From Mermis nigrescens (Eukaryota > Nematoda > Enoplea > Mermithida > Mermithidae), in contig JAVLUZ010000142.1 in NCBI GenBank assembly GCA_036768485.1, positions 4,854,049-4,918,048 on the forward strand: a stretch of 64,000 bases of DNA, in the 5' to 3' direction. Shown one piece after another: positions 34,623 to 64,000 of this stretch. The notes beneath the pieces are model-generated. The model was given only the letters and a program-made list of their open reading frames with translations. It ran no database searches and was not told the origin of the DNA. Positions within the stretch are counted from its first letter, which is position 1. Every line of letters starts with the position of its first letter. The position numbers were made by a program, and so were the translations under genes.

Positions 34623-35898
34623 CTAAGAGTTTCGGCGAACTTTTTCAAATATCGCCATATCAACTTTCGGCGTTTCAATCGGAACGGGAATACAGACAAT
34701 TTTGAACGTATCAGTTGTGCAATGTCGAGCATGGGGTCTACGAGTGATACGGATCGACTTGTTGTCGACTTAAGCAATAAAATTCGAACTTTTGAAACGA
34801 AATGTGCGATAGCCAAATTGTACCTACTTTGCTTGTTATTGCTTCTCCAAAAACAGGGTCACACACACTGAGGTTGATCATATAACAGAATGAACAAACA
34901 CTTTCATAAAACAAAATGAAAATATCTAGTTTATATACAAAACATTTTTTGACGTTAAACATTGTTTGTGCTTTTCATTAAAAAATAACGGGTAAGGCAT
35001 TGTAAGGGATCTGAGCATACGTGGGCAGCACCAAAATTCTGGGGGGTGCAAGATTTTTCAAAGGTCAAAAAATGGCCCTAAAAATGGTGGTATGGCGAAA
35101 AAACACCATTTTCCAACGTTTCTCATCGAGCACTATCCACTGGCATCAAAAAATTGCGAAAAAAACAAAAAAAATTGAATTCTGGAGAGGGAGTGTTTTT
35201 GTTTCTGGGGGTATTTTGGCTTCTCGGGGGGGAGGTGCATATCCCCAAACCCTCCCCCCACGCCCAGGTGTGGATCTGAGTCTTTTCTGGTGGTATGTAT
35301 GTATTCCGAAATCCCGGGGTTAAGCATATGGACGTGAGAGCTCAGGTTGCAACCAGAATAGGAGAATATGAATTTTTTGAGAAAAATAAGGCAAAATGAC
35401 AACCGAAATGGATTAGAATAACTTTTCTTTTCGAGATCAGTTTTGAGTCCATTTTGGCTTGAAATTCGCTCTGACTGACACCAGACCTGTCAGCTGCGCA
35501 CGCAAAAGGTTTCGTGAAATGGACTGTAAATGTATTCCGAAGAGTCATTAAGAGTAGTAAGAACTCCATAAAACTGGCAGCCTTTGTCTTAATGAAGCGT
35601 CTCGATCGAGGTCATCACCAAGAAGTAAAAATTATAATAGTTATTGCGCAGTAGCTAAAACAATGCTAAAAATTACTTAGTTAGGTACCTACATATATAG
35701 ATTAGTACCTGGGTCAATAAGGCCTCTGGAAGGGGTCACCACGAACTCGCTGATATGGGTCAATCGAATATAATAGGCCATTGCACTATCAGTGTTCGGA
35801 TTATGTATGGCTATTTCTACGGTTGACGGATATTGCACATCGCCAATGAATTTTAAAACGTCGCGCGGATTAGTTACCAATGGAGCAAATTCTGCCAT
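34623..35898 (-). CDS. Small MSP-domain protein (VAP-like), two exons, about 111 residues
   Basis: Exon 1 is 35898-35709 (63 codons plus one base), donor GTACTA; exon 2 is 34768-34623, acceptor TTGCTTAAG, stop TAG. Phases join to give Val. Exon 1 reads TNPRDVLKFIGDVQYPSTVE, IAIHNPNTDSAMAYYIRLTH and FVVTPSRGLIDP, matching the VAP/MSP pattern P.DLKFKGPF...L.NPSD....K.KTTAP..Y.V.P.SGIIDP. Exon 2 reads VDNKSIRITRRPH, DTFKIVCIPVPIETPK and ends VRRNS. The whole protein is one MSP domain, without the coiled coil and membrane anchor of VAP. In VAP this domain binds FFAT motifs at ER contact sites; in nematodes lone MSP domains build sperm cytoskeleton. The role here is unknown. The start has good context (TTGGGATGG). 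Confidence 0.82.
35016..35271 (+). mobile_element. CATACRTGGGC-end element with 9 bp duplication
   Basis: Lies in the intron of the MSP gene. Starts CATACGTGGGCAGCACC and ends CACGCCCAGGTGT. Perfect 9 bp duplication GGATCTGAG at 35007-35015 and 35272-35280. Typical inner phrase: AGGTCAAAAAATGG and a run of G before the right end. Confidence 0.93.
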
Positions 35899-37618
35899 CC
35901 CAATTTTTCTCGTTGCTGTTTGAAATTTTGCCGACTAAAGCTCATTCAAATGTCTATCAAAAACCAATTCAGGCCGTCGCGAACTTCAGAAATATTTCAG
36001 AATGACTGTAGTACATATTTTGCAGGATGTAAATAAAAATTTCTACTTATAAAGCAGGTAATATGTAAACAGAAAAAGCGTTGACGTTTAAAAACATTCG
36101 CAAAACTGCAATTTTTCAGCATTTGAATCATTATATTCGACCCCCAAAATTTTTATTCGTGTAATTCATGCATGCAATTCATCGCAACTCAAGAGACTGA
36201 GTAAAGGTCCATTATGAAACCTTGTGCATTGATCGCAATTTTGAATGGATATAAATTGGTTCAAACTACTGCAACAGTCTTCATGATTACAATGTATGTG
36301 TACCTATACATGATCTTTTTGATAGTCCGTTTCACACGAGTTCGTTCATAAATTTCAAAACTATCATCCACAATAGCTGACAGATTGCAATTATAGCATT
36401 GATCAGATATATAATTATCGTAACCCAAGGCTTACTGTCGATGAAAATTCTTCGAATATACGAGAAACAGGCTGTTTGTAAATAAAAGTTTTTAATTATG
36501 CGCAATCCTGCCAAAAGCTAACTAAAAAATCTAAAACTGGCGAGACACCGGCGGAACCTGCACAAAACAGCTCGATGAGCGTGTAAGTGTCCATCTTGAA
36601 CGCTTACAAGATCATCAAACTTGAGCGAAAATTCTTCCAATATTCGAACATCATGAATCTCTTGAGCACTTACACGCTCATCGAAGTGGCAGTTGAAATA
36701 ATTCATTCAGCATATTTCCCAAGGATTCTTGTGCATTCCCTGTAGCTAGTGCCGTACTTAATTCATTTGTTATTTTGCACTGTTTTTCTCTGAATATTGA
36801 CTTTTTGACTGAAAACCTAGAAATTCTTATTTTCGGGTGTACAGTTTAGGTTGTAAATGCGTCTTTTATTGGCAATATACCTAATAGATTTGTATTTAGG
36901 TGCGTACACACCCTCGTACATTAAACAAAATCGCGAGCTTAAGTAGGTACTTACCAACATAAACAATATCTGACATTAACCAAAATACACACAAATTAAC
37001 ATGAAAATTGCACAGAACTCACAAACTAATGTTAACTATGTACCTACATATATACATCGGGACCAAAATTCTGGCACAACTATTATATCCAACAACCAGA
37101 TGGAGGGAATGAGTGGAAAAGCAATTTCGGTCAACATATTCGATTGGATCCTAAGAAAAAATGATAAGATGTCACAAAAAAAGGAGAAATTTTGAAGATT
37201 TCATATAGGTCCAATGCCACATTCCCATACTAAACTTACAACATGGATGTCGCTGCTGATACAAGATGACTAAAAATAGAAATAAATGGTGAAATTCTCC
37301 TTCAAGAGACCCATATTTGAGGACGGGTAGGATCAATTAATTGGAGCAAACGTAAGAGTATTAAGTATGCAATCCACATAAACATAGCCTTTTATTTTAA
37401 AAATTTACAAACTTCATAAAACATTATGCGACTCAGAATGAGAAAGGAAAAAGATACACTAAAATGTTATCCAATTTTTCACCGACTTTTAAAAAGATTC
37501 ATTTTTGCCCCACATTTATTTAACGTATGAAACAATGCTCAAATAATCAGCTGACTGTTTGACAACATTCAAATTGGCCCGATCCAGCAGGCATGAATAA
37601 TTTAGCACAGATACGTGC
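35899..37618. other. Intergenic region between MSP gene and NPRL2
   Basis: Contains a TAGTCCGTTTCAC-end element at about 36323-36474 and a possible BTB-like exon fragment at 36538-36706. The rest is AT-rich with no coding signal. Confidence 0.6.
36538..36706 (-). pseudogene. Possible BTB/POZ-like exon fragment
   Basis: The - strand reads ILEEFSLKFDDLVSVQDGHL followed by HAHRAVLC, recalling the BTB consensus (F.D..L.V..G..F.AHRAVLAA) of speckle-type POZ proteins. A donor-like GTTCCG follows the Cys. No other exon was found, and half the usual fold is missing. The region also forms an imperfect hairpin (see findings). Low confidence. Confidence 0.3.
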
Positions 37619-37929
37619 CACACACGGGCGGGGGGTTATGGGAGATGAGGTCTGGTGGATACCCCGACAATAGTAAATAAATAATATAAATATATATGTA
37701 ATATAAATAAATAATGATAATAAATAATAATATAAAAAATACCCCCCCCCGACAATAGTAAATAAATAATAATAATATATAATAATATGAATAAATGATA
37801 ATAAAAAATAATAATATACAACAATATCCCCGACCTACCAATCGATAGATCACAGAATTGAATTTTTGGTGCTATTTTTGGAAATTTTGCCCCATCGGAC
37901 ACGTCGGAATTTGATTGCTGCCCATGCAT
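37619..37929 (-). mobile_element. CATACRTGGGC-end family element with a nested AAT-rich repeat
   Basis: Flanked by GATACGTGC (37610-37618) and GATACGTAC (37930-37938), 8 of 9 identical. The interior carries two runs of AATAATAAATA type separated by a C-run. It starts 11 bases after the NPRL2 stop codon, so the NPRL2 3' UTR must run through it. Confidence 0.85.
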
Positions 37930-37940
37930 GATACGTACTA

Positions 37941-57374
<19,434 letters not shown>

Positions 57375-57449
57375 TCTACGAACAATGAATTAATACTTCA
57401 TTGACTTTTCTCAAGCGCGACTATGAAACAAATAAAAACGCGCGATTAC

Positions 57450-57492
57450 CCGCCTTGCAAGAATCGTCTGAAGTGCTGAATATGGGTTCCGT
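57450..57492 (-). other. Nprl2: Candidate upstream exon of NPRL2 (5' UTR or leader)
   Basis: 43 bases between a good acceptor (TTTATTTCAG) and donor (GTAATC). When joined, the frame of exon 1 stays open through it (HIQHFRRFLQGG before the Met), so it may be coding, but the family does not need more N-terminal sequence. Confidence 0.45.
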
Positions 57493-58290
57493 CTGAAATA
57501 AATAGGTAAAAATCAGTGTAGCACGTTCGAATTTTTTGTGACATAGAAAAGGTAAAAAGAATGCGCGGAAATAATTTAATGTCAATATTGAGGGAGCTAC
57601 AGGACCTAAGGTTTAGAATTCAACAGACGCAGAAATTTCTATTACCTGGAATTGTAATTCGGTTTTCTTTATATTTTTCTTAGGCCTAGGCTAGGCCGCT
57701 TCGGTCAGTATTACTACCACTTAGATCAACAATATCTGCTGATGTCGACTTCTACGCTTTTGGACGAATTTTTTGATAAATTTGGAGAAGTATCATATTT
57801 AAAAAAGATTTTTAGTTAAAACGATTAGTACACCTATATAGGTACTCGTCATAAGCATATCGGAAATGATACAAGACAAGAAAGTATTTATTTATATACA
57901 CGAAAATTATGTAAAACACTAATTCATTACAAAATGGCGACTGAACAAAAGGACACATAAAATACAAAACTTTTTCTCCTAATCACAGCATTTATTGCAA
58001 TGTCCGATAAAAACAGGAATACAAAAAGATAAACAAAATGTAAATAAATAAAACAAAATAATAAATACGTAAATAAAATAAATAAATAAAAAATAAAAAT
58101 ACAATAAAAATGCGAAAACTTTAAAAACATAAATTTAATGTAGGTACTATAGTCTACTTCACGAAACCTTGTGCACGGATCAAACTGGATGAGTCAATGT
58201 GGATATAAGAGTGGTTTTAACTGAAACAGCAGACTTAATAGGTGCCTAATGTGCTTAGCGATTGATAAGCATATGAAGCTTTAATTACTA

Positions 58291-60226
58291 ACAGGCCCGT
58301 ATCCGGAAGATAGGGGGACACGTGCCCCTCCCAAAATAAAAATTTAGAATGATTTTTTTCTTCACCCCTTTCCTTTTTTAAGCAAACAAAAATCGCAAAA
58401 TTTTCGGCGTTTTGCGCCGAATTTCTTAGTTATTAATTATCATTTATAGTCCCTTTCGAGAATAAGCCCAGAACATTCGGCGCTCCGCGCCGATTTCTCC
58501 CACTTTTAACTATTGTATTCTAACTTAGTGGCGACACAGAGCTACAAAGCGTTTGTCACTATGAAAACATTACCTATTTGCAAACATTTCTAGTCAATAG
58601 AAATTAAAAAGTATGCAGAAAATTCATGCGCTTTGTACAGATTGCGTCTTTTAAAAACTGCTCAGCATTACAATCGACAACAAGACAAGTCTGCAAAAGA
58701 TTCGCATCTGAACTGAACTGAAATCATTTATTGCTGAAAAAGCGACAATTACGAAGGATGCAAGAGAGTAATAAAACGTAGGTCAATAAAGTAAAAACGT
58801 ACAGCAAAAGGCGCTGAGCGAGTCATAAAAATGACGATTCAAGCGTTCTAAGAATTTTTCAGCCATATTGGCGTGAAAATAACAGAAAATTTTCGCGCAT
58901 CGCGCCAGTCAATTCAATTTATTTATCAGCTAATTTTAGGACCAAGATTCGGATAATTTTATAAGAATTCTAACGTTAAAATTCAAGATTTCAGTGCTTA
59001 TTTTGCAAAATTTTCGCTGGGGGCGCTTGAGCGTGCTACCGCAGTCCCAAAAGAGAGGTTTTCCGTCATATTCTCTCTAATCAATGGTCCTACCCGCGCA
59101 TTATAAAGGGAAAAGGTAAAATCCGGAACCAGGACCAGGACCAGGACCGGACAAAATGGGTAAAATCCGGACAATCAATCAGGACCAGGACCGGACTCAG
59201 GACAAATGGGTAAAATCCAGACAATCAATCAGGACCAGGACCAGGACCGGACTCGGGACAAATGGGTAAAATCCGGACAAACAATCAGGACAATGAAAAG
59301 ATCAGGACAATGTATTAGATATGTAGGGTCGGACTGGCCAGGACCAGACAAATTGGGTAAAATCCGGGCAATCAATCAGGACAATGAAAAGATCAGGACA
59401 ATGTATTAGATATGTAGGGTCGGACTAGCCAGCAGGCACGTAGCTGGCCCTCCTATTCTGGGGGGAACAACACCAATTTTGGGGGGTAGAAGCCAAAAAT
59501 AGCACGAAATAACGTGTAAAAAATCCTATTTTTTCGTTTTTTCTGAATTTCGGGGGTTCGGACCCCCCAGTCCCCCACAGCTACGTGCCTGCTGGCTAGT
59601 CCGACCCTACATATCTAATACATTGACCTGATCTTTTCATTGTCCTGATTGTTTGTCCGGATTTTGCCCATTTGTCCTGAATCCGGTCCTGGTTCTGATC
59701 CTGATTGATTGTCCGGATTTTACCCATTTGTCCTGAGTCCGGTCCTGGTTCTGATCCTGATTGATTGTCCGGATTTTACCCATTGGTCCTGAGTCCGTTC
59801 CTGGTCCTGGTCCTGATTGATTGTCCGGATTTTACCCAATTTGTCCTGGTCCTGGTCCTGGTCCTGGTTCCGGATTTTACACATACCCCATTATAAATTG
59901 TAAAGTGTATAATATTAACAGTTGTTGCAGAACGATATGAAAAGTCCAAGAAGGCATTATTTCACAACAGGGAGGGGTGCATTTCAATACGATTTTCAAG
60001 GTAAAAAATTTTCGGACTCTCCCCCTGGAAAAATCCTGGCTACACCTACAGGGGTGTCCATTCGATTCTCACCTTTTTGAGGCATCTGAGTAGCAAGATT
60101 TACATAGTATACAGCTCTAGTGGTCATAAAACCTCATTTTTTATCTATCCTTTGATCCCCCTCATATTTCTAACACATTTTTGTCGTGCCCCTCCGGAAA
60201 CAAAATCCTGGCTGGATACGGGCCTG
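58291..60226. mobile_element. Possible large element with CAGGCCCGTATCC ends, heavily nested
   Basis: A left end ACAGGCCCGTATCCGG at 58290 and an inverted right end GGATACGGGCCTG near 60213-60226 frame about 1.9 kb. Inside are 'ggcgttttgcgccgaa' blocks of the 28966-30074 family, a LINE-like tail (58703-58860) and the minisatellite palindrome (59118-59882). Flanking duplication is weak, so they may be ends of two different copies. Confidence 0.4.
59118..59882. repeat. Large palindromic minisatellite with an element in its centre
   Basis: The left arm is tandem units of GGACCAGGACC and 'gggtaaaatccggacaatcaatc'; the right arm (about 59593-59882) is their complement. Arms are about 300 bp. The centre, 59432-59592, is a separate short element with ends GCAGGCACGTAGCTG / CAGCTACGTGCCTGC, related to 38366-38502. 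Confidence 0.9.
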
Positions 60227-60472
60227 GTGCTAAATCACGACAACCTCGAAGTTATCGGTGAAATGCGAAATATTTCGGGGACAGTTTTCAATCAAATTTG
60301 TTTTCAGCGCCTTACTTTTAGGACTTTAACATGTTTTGTAAGAAATCAGGTTTTCTTCTATACCCATTCTTACGTATTTCTGTTCCCAGCATCTACAGTA
60401 ATCAGAAATTTTGATAACTTTTGCACAACAACGAACTTTATACTAATGTATTTGGAATACATTACCCACGAC

Positions 60473-60755
60473 CACACATGGGCGTGGGGGTAGGGGGTTT
60501 GGGGGGGGTATGCACCCCCAGAAGTTGAAATACCCCCCCAGAAATCAAAATACCCCCCAAGAAAAATTTTTTTTGCTTTTTTAGCAATTTTTTATGCCAT
60601 TGGATAGAGCTTGATGAGAAACGTCGAAAAATGGTGTTTTTTTTGCCATACGACCACTTTTAAGACCATTTTTGACCTTTAAAAATTTTTTCACCCCCCT
60701 CCAGAAATTTTTTCACCCCCCCCAGAATTTAGGTGCTGCCCACCTATCCACCTAT
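60473..60755 (-). mobile_element. CATACRTGGGC-end element, reverse orientation
   Basis: Flanks ACCCACGAC (60464-60472) and GCCCACGAC (60756-60764), 8 of 9. Inner phrases as in the other copies. Confidence 0.9.
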
Positions 60756-60841
60756 GCCCACGACTCGAGCTACAAAAAAATAGACTGAAATCCCGGCGAT
60801 CAAATCTTACATATACATAGAACCGAGTGATCATGAAAGAA

Positions 60842-61608
60842 TAGTTTTGAAAAATGAGTCTTGCTAAGCGAGAGTTGTAAACTAAGAGGAGCTTAAAGTT
60901 TAAACCTACCATTAAATTATAAAGATAATAATAAAAGATTTAAAGCTTTAAGAAAAAGAAAAATGTGGTAAATTAAAACAAATTTAAAGGATATGATGAA
61001 ACATTATTGTTGAGAATAGGACGATCACGTGCCATGTATAATGACTCCTTGATTAAAAGATCAAAAGAGTTGGATGCTCGACTAATAACCTTGAAGCAAT
61101 CTGTTGTAATTAAATGATTGCTATTTGAGATATGTTTATGAATAGCAGATAAGCTATCACCCTGAATTGGCTTTCCTGTAGCAAATGAGATGCCAGTATG
61201 CTCTTCAATTCTACCCCCAAAATGTCGGCGAGTTTCGCCAATGTAACTAGCCATACAGCTAGAACACGTATATACTTATATACTAAATTTGAGAGTAGCT
61301 TAGCAGGTACAGCATCCTTGTTCTTGAAAAACCGGCTTATACACATGACAGGTTTGTAAACAAACCTTACTCTAATCTGAGGGTAAAATGCAGATATAAG
61401 CTTTAGAATTCTGCTGCGTACATTGTAGCCATGCACACCAGTGTAAGGCAAAACAAGAGAATAGAATTTGTTTTAATTTACCACATTTTTCTTTTTCTTA
61501 AAGCTTTAAATCTTTTATTATTATCTTTATAATTTAATGGTAGGTTTAAACTTTAAGCTCCTCTTAGTTTACAACTCTCGCTTAGCAAGCTCATTTTTCA
61601 AAACTACA
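60842..61608 (-). mobile_element. Truncated Penelope-like retroelement with inverted terminal copies
   Basis: A coding remnant (60973-61451) is flanked by inverted repeats of about 135-140 bp, 60845-60984 and 61472-61606 ('taaactaagaggagcttaaag' phrase in both). Penelope-like elements often carry such partial inverted terminal copies. Confidence 0.75.
60973..61451 (-). pseudogene. Penelope-like element ORF fragment with GIY-YIG endonuclease domain, frameshifted
   Basis: The upstream part reads LPYTGVHGYNVRSRILKLIS-like sequence, then RVRFVYKPVMCISRFFKNKD, the linker after reverse transcriptase. The downstream part reads SYIGETRRHFGGRIEEHTGI and FDLLIKESLYMARDRPILNN, a GIY-YIG nuclease with its Arg, His (H of EEH), catalytic Glu (IKESL) and Asn (LN). 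The two lie in different frames, a one-base frameshift near 61268-61275. RT itself is missing. Confidence 0.8.
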
Positions 61609-61728
61609 TATACATACCTACACTGCCCGCCATAAAATATGCAGCACTTAAAATTTTAGCACCCGTATAGCACATTGAAGAGCATTTTTGTGGGCGGCAG
61701 TAGTGTACAGTGCAATGTACACGCACAC

Positions 61729-62040
61729 TCATCGAGCTGAGATGCTGCTATTATTCGTAGCTTTCTCAACAACTCGTTTTTGCTGGTTCGGATGCAGGTT
61801 GCCTTTCCCGTCAGCTCGTTTTCGCTGTCCAATTAGGCTACGTATAGTTTTCGCCTTTTTGCGCTTCAACCCGTCGAGATGATGTTTCATCTTTGGATAA
61901 AACTGCGTAATTGTGTTCAGGCGATTGAGCACTTGCTTGGCTCACGCAACTGACCGAACACTGGCCGGTGGCGCGTTTCCGGGTCCGCCTAGTATTTGGG
62001 CTTCTCAATTACATAAAGTTCTTCAAACATGCTGAAACTT
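61729..62040 (-). pseudogene. Possible decayed coding fragment, unidentified
   Basis: GC-richer than the surroundings. The - strand has a 67-codon ORF (VLNRLNTITQFYPKMKHHLD then GLKRKKAKTIRSLIGQRKRA) and just upstream in another frame EELYVIEKPKY, a stop, then ADPETRHRPVFGQLREP. The basic, non-repetitive composition looks like old coding sequence broken by a stop and a frameshift. No family recognised. Confidence 0.3.
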
Positions 62041-62301
62041 GACAGAAATGCACGCTCCAAATGATCCTATGTAGAATTGCATAATATTTTCTATAATATG
62101 TAATTCCTTAGGATATTCAAGGATATAAATTTTTAAAGTGGACAACTCTGCAGTCACTCCGCGCGCGCGATAAATTCCAGAATACACTTTGTGGTCCAGA
62201 AAAAGTTACGTAAAATGACTTAGCACATTATGCAATACAAGAGTTGTTCCTAACTCATGCATATGGCATACGGTTTTAACCGGTATACGCACTTTGCACT
62301 A

Positions 62302-62499
62302 TAGTCTGTTTCATTTAACTTTGAGGTTTTCTTTTGAATTTAATTCGCAAGTTTGATGCAGTAATGCGCTTTAGCAATAGCAAGCGTCTCACCATAAATA
62401 GATATGCTGTAGAGTATCACAACTATACTATTAGTTTAAATCAGTTTTGTAGGCACTTTAAATTTTTTCAAAAAGCTCAAAGGTAAACGAAACGGACTA
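62302..62499. mobile_element. TA-flanked MITE, uninterrupted copy
   Basis: Same ends as 16564-17002, TA at 62300-62301 and 62500-62501. It lacks the 204 bp insertion and so shows the ancestral site. Confidence 0.9.
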
Positions 62500-62622
62500 T
62501 AGGTATGCGGTTCTGTAATTCATGGAGCGCGCGAATTGACTTTAAGATTGGCCAATTACCCAAATTCATATCCTGGACCACCTACGGAATACTACATATT
62601 TAGAAAAGATAATGCAATACTA

Positions 62623-62839
62623 TAGTCTATTTCACGAAACCTTGTGCATGGATCACAATTGTCGAATCAATGTAAATCGATACAAAAACGGTTTAAAATT
62701 TGTGCATAGTCATTGATAGGCAAATAAAATTTTACTGTGCAAAATTTTATTACTGTAGATTGCCTGAAAAACACTTTTGCACGTACTGCATCAACGCTAA
62801 AAATTGATTTTCTTGCACAAGGTTTCGTCAGGTAGACTA
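62623..62839. mobile_element. TAGTC-end MITE, 'cgaaaccttgtgca' subfamily
   Basis: Left TAGTCTATTTCACGAAACCTTG, right CAAGGTTTCGTCAGGTAGACTA. Related left ends are seen at 58149 and 36193. Confidence 0.8.
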
Positions 62840-63331
62840 CATACAAATAGGATCAATTAAAACATAAGTATCTGTCAAGTTTCAGCATGTTTGGAGTACT
62901 TTACACTACTTTACACCACCCAAAAGGCCCATATTTGCTTTTTTGCTGATTACTGTAGCCGAATATTTAACGCTTTAGGTTTTTGCGGCAGCACTTTGTA
63001 GATGCACCACAAAGCATAACACGACATCAATAAGAAGAATTTATAGCAATAAAGTCTGTTTCAAAATTCTTTGGGCTCTTTTACAGTAAGCTGATTCAAA
63101 AGCATTAAAAATTCAGCCAATCGGCTTAAGCAACCTTTTCAGTACGTTACTCATATGACCCAAACTTCAATAAACAATGTCAGCTGCTAGATTATATTTT
63201 GCGCGCAGTTTTGTGTTTTCTGGTATTCTACGAGTATGTTGTGTGAGAAACTTAATTAATGTTAAGCTTCATTCTTCTTTGACGTCTGTCTGCTTTGTCT
63301 GGTACTTAAAATTGGTTTTAACTGGTCTTGA

Positions 63332-63590
63332 CTATAGATGGGCAGCACCAAAATTCTGTGGGGATGCAAGATTTTTTAAAGGTCAAAAAATTGTCTTAAA
63401 AATAATGGTATAGCGAAAAAACACAATTTTTTAACGTTTCTCATCGATTACTATCAATTGGCATCAAAAAATTGCGAAAAAAACAAAAAAATCATAAATT
63501 GAATTCTGGGGGGAATATTTTGGTTTCTGGGGGATATTCGGCCTTCTGGGGTCTGCATACCCCCAAACTCCCTATCCCCACGCCCACTTA
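63332..63590 (+). mobile_element. CATACRTGGGC-end family element, perfect 9 bp duplication
   Basis: Starts CTATAGATGGGCAGCACC, ends CACGCCCACTTA. TGGTCTTGA at 63323-63331 and 63591-63599. Confidence 0.92.
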
Positions 63591-64000
63591 TGGTCTTGAA
63601 CATTTCATTCTTTCTTTTAGCCCATAACACCGCTTATTAGCCTTCAGTCTTACAATTTACATGTAATTACATGAACAGAAATGTTAATAATTCAATTATT
63701 ACGATTTCGAAATAATGCGTTATCGTTACAACATGATATTATTGCGCGTTTCTAAACACTGCGATTTATATAACAGCAATTTTTTTACTCATTTTCGTAG
63801 CTCATTTGTAAGAAAACTGAAACTCCAAATTTAGCTGCAGGACAAAATGGTTAAATATGCGCAAATGCACACCGCCTTCCTGCTCAAGATCTGTAACGTT
63901 ATCGACCAAGGTAACGAAAAGAGAAAATTCAAATTTTAAAATTCTGGAACTATTGCGTGTTACAGGCGACTTGATATGTTGAGCATTGGCCTCTTTTGTT
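63591..64000. other. AT-rich window end, no gene seen
   Basis: Nothing recognisable. A short frame from 63847 (ATGGTTAAATATGCGCAAATG) is too brief to call. Confidence 0.5.

Larger units (their letters stand above)
62024..62893. mobile_element. Candidate element bounded by a perfect 22 bp inverted repeat
   Basis: CAAACATGCTGAAACTTGAC.. at 62024-62045 and its exact complement at 62872-62893, 826 bases between. Two TAGTCTG-end elements (62302-62499 and 62623-62839) sit inside. Flanking duplication not found. Confidence 0.6.

Overview
This is eukaryotic nuclear DNA. It is AT-rich, the genes have many introns, and it is packed with short non-autonomous transposons and very long (TA)n tracts. Gene content (a SynGAP/DAB2IP/raskol-type RasGAP, the GATOR1 subunit NPRL2, a small VAP-like MSP-domain protein) and repeat style suggest an arthropod, most likely an insect. 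A hemipteran such as an aphid or scale-insect relative is only a guess. All exons below were joined by hand from splice signals, reading phase and family motifs.

Layout. (1) About 7.4-31.2 kb, + strand: a RasGAP gene with a C2 domain (exons 7426-9331), a linker (10406-10523), a catalytic RasGAP domain (11192-15055), a long CpG-rich low-complexity tail (18421-20226, 26013-26411) and a coiled coil (28432-28702), with a possible alternative last exon at 30964-31234. Upstream of 7426 no secure exon was found, so the N terminus (a PH domain in relatives) is missing or outside. (2) 34.6-35.9 kb, - strand: a two-exon gene for a stand-alone MSP domain of about 111 residues. (3) 37.9-57.4 kb, - strand: a five-exon NPRL2 gene (about 430 residues) whose third intron is 10.65 kb. 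(4) 57.5-64 kb: no secure host gene; a decayed Penelope-like retroelement, a large palindromic minisatellite and several nested inverted-repeat elements.

Mobile DNA fills the introns. Families recognised by their own target-site duplications: a family with ends CATACRTGGGC and 8-10 bp (typically 9 bp) duplications, at least 11 copies; hAT-like elements with 8 bp duplications, short (CAGTGGCGGATCTAGG ends) and long (CAGGCCCGTATCCAGG ends); and TA-flanked elements with TAGTCTGTTTCA ends. One RasGAP intron holds a three-level nest of elements. In NPRL2 intron 3, five long (TA)n tracts alternate with four segments of different elements.

The most unusual item is a large non-coding element family seen twice in opposite orientation (22565-25918 and 44217-48878). 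It is built from diverged repeats carrying the palindrome GTGTAAAGTTTACAC. One end is a short GC-rich palindrome and the other is a hairpin with arms of about 170-180 bp.

The three genes look functionally independent (Ras/Rap signalling, an MSP-domain protein of unknown role, amino-acid control of TORC1). Nothing in the sequence suggests they act as a unit.
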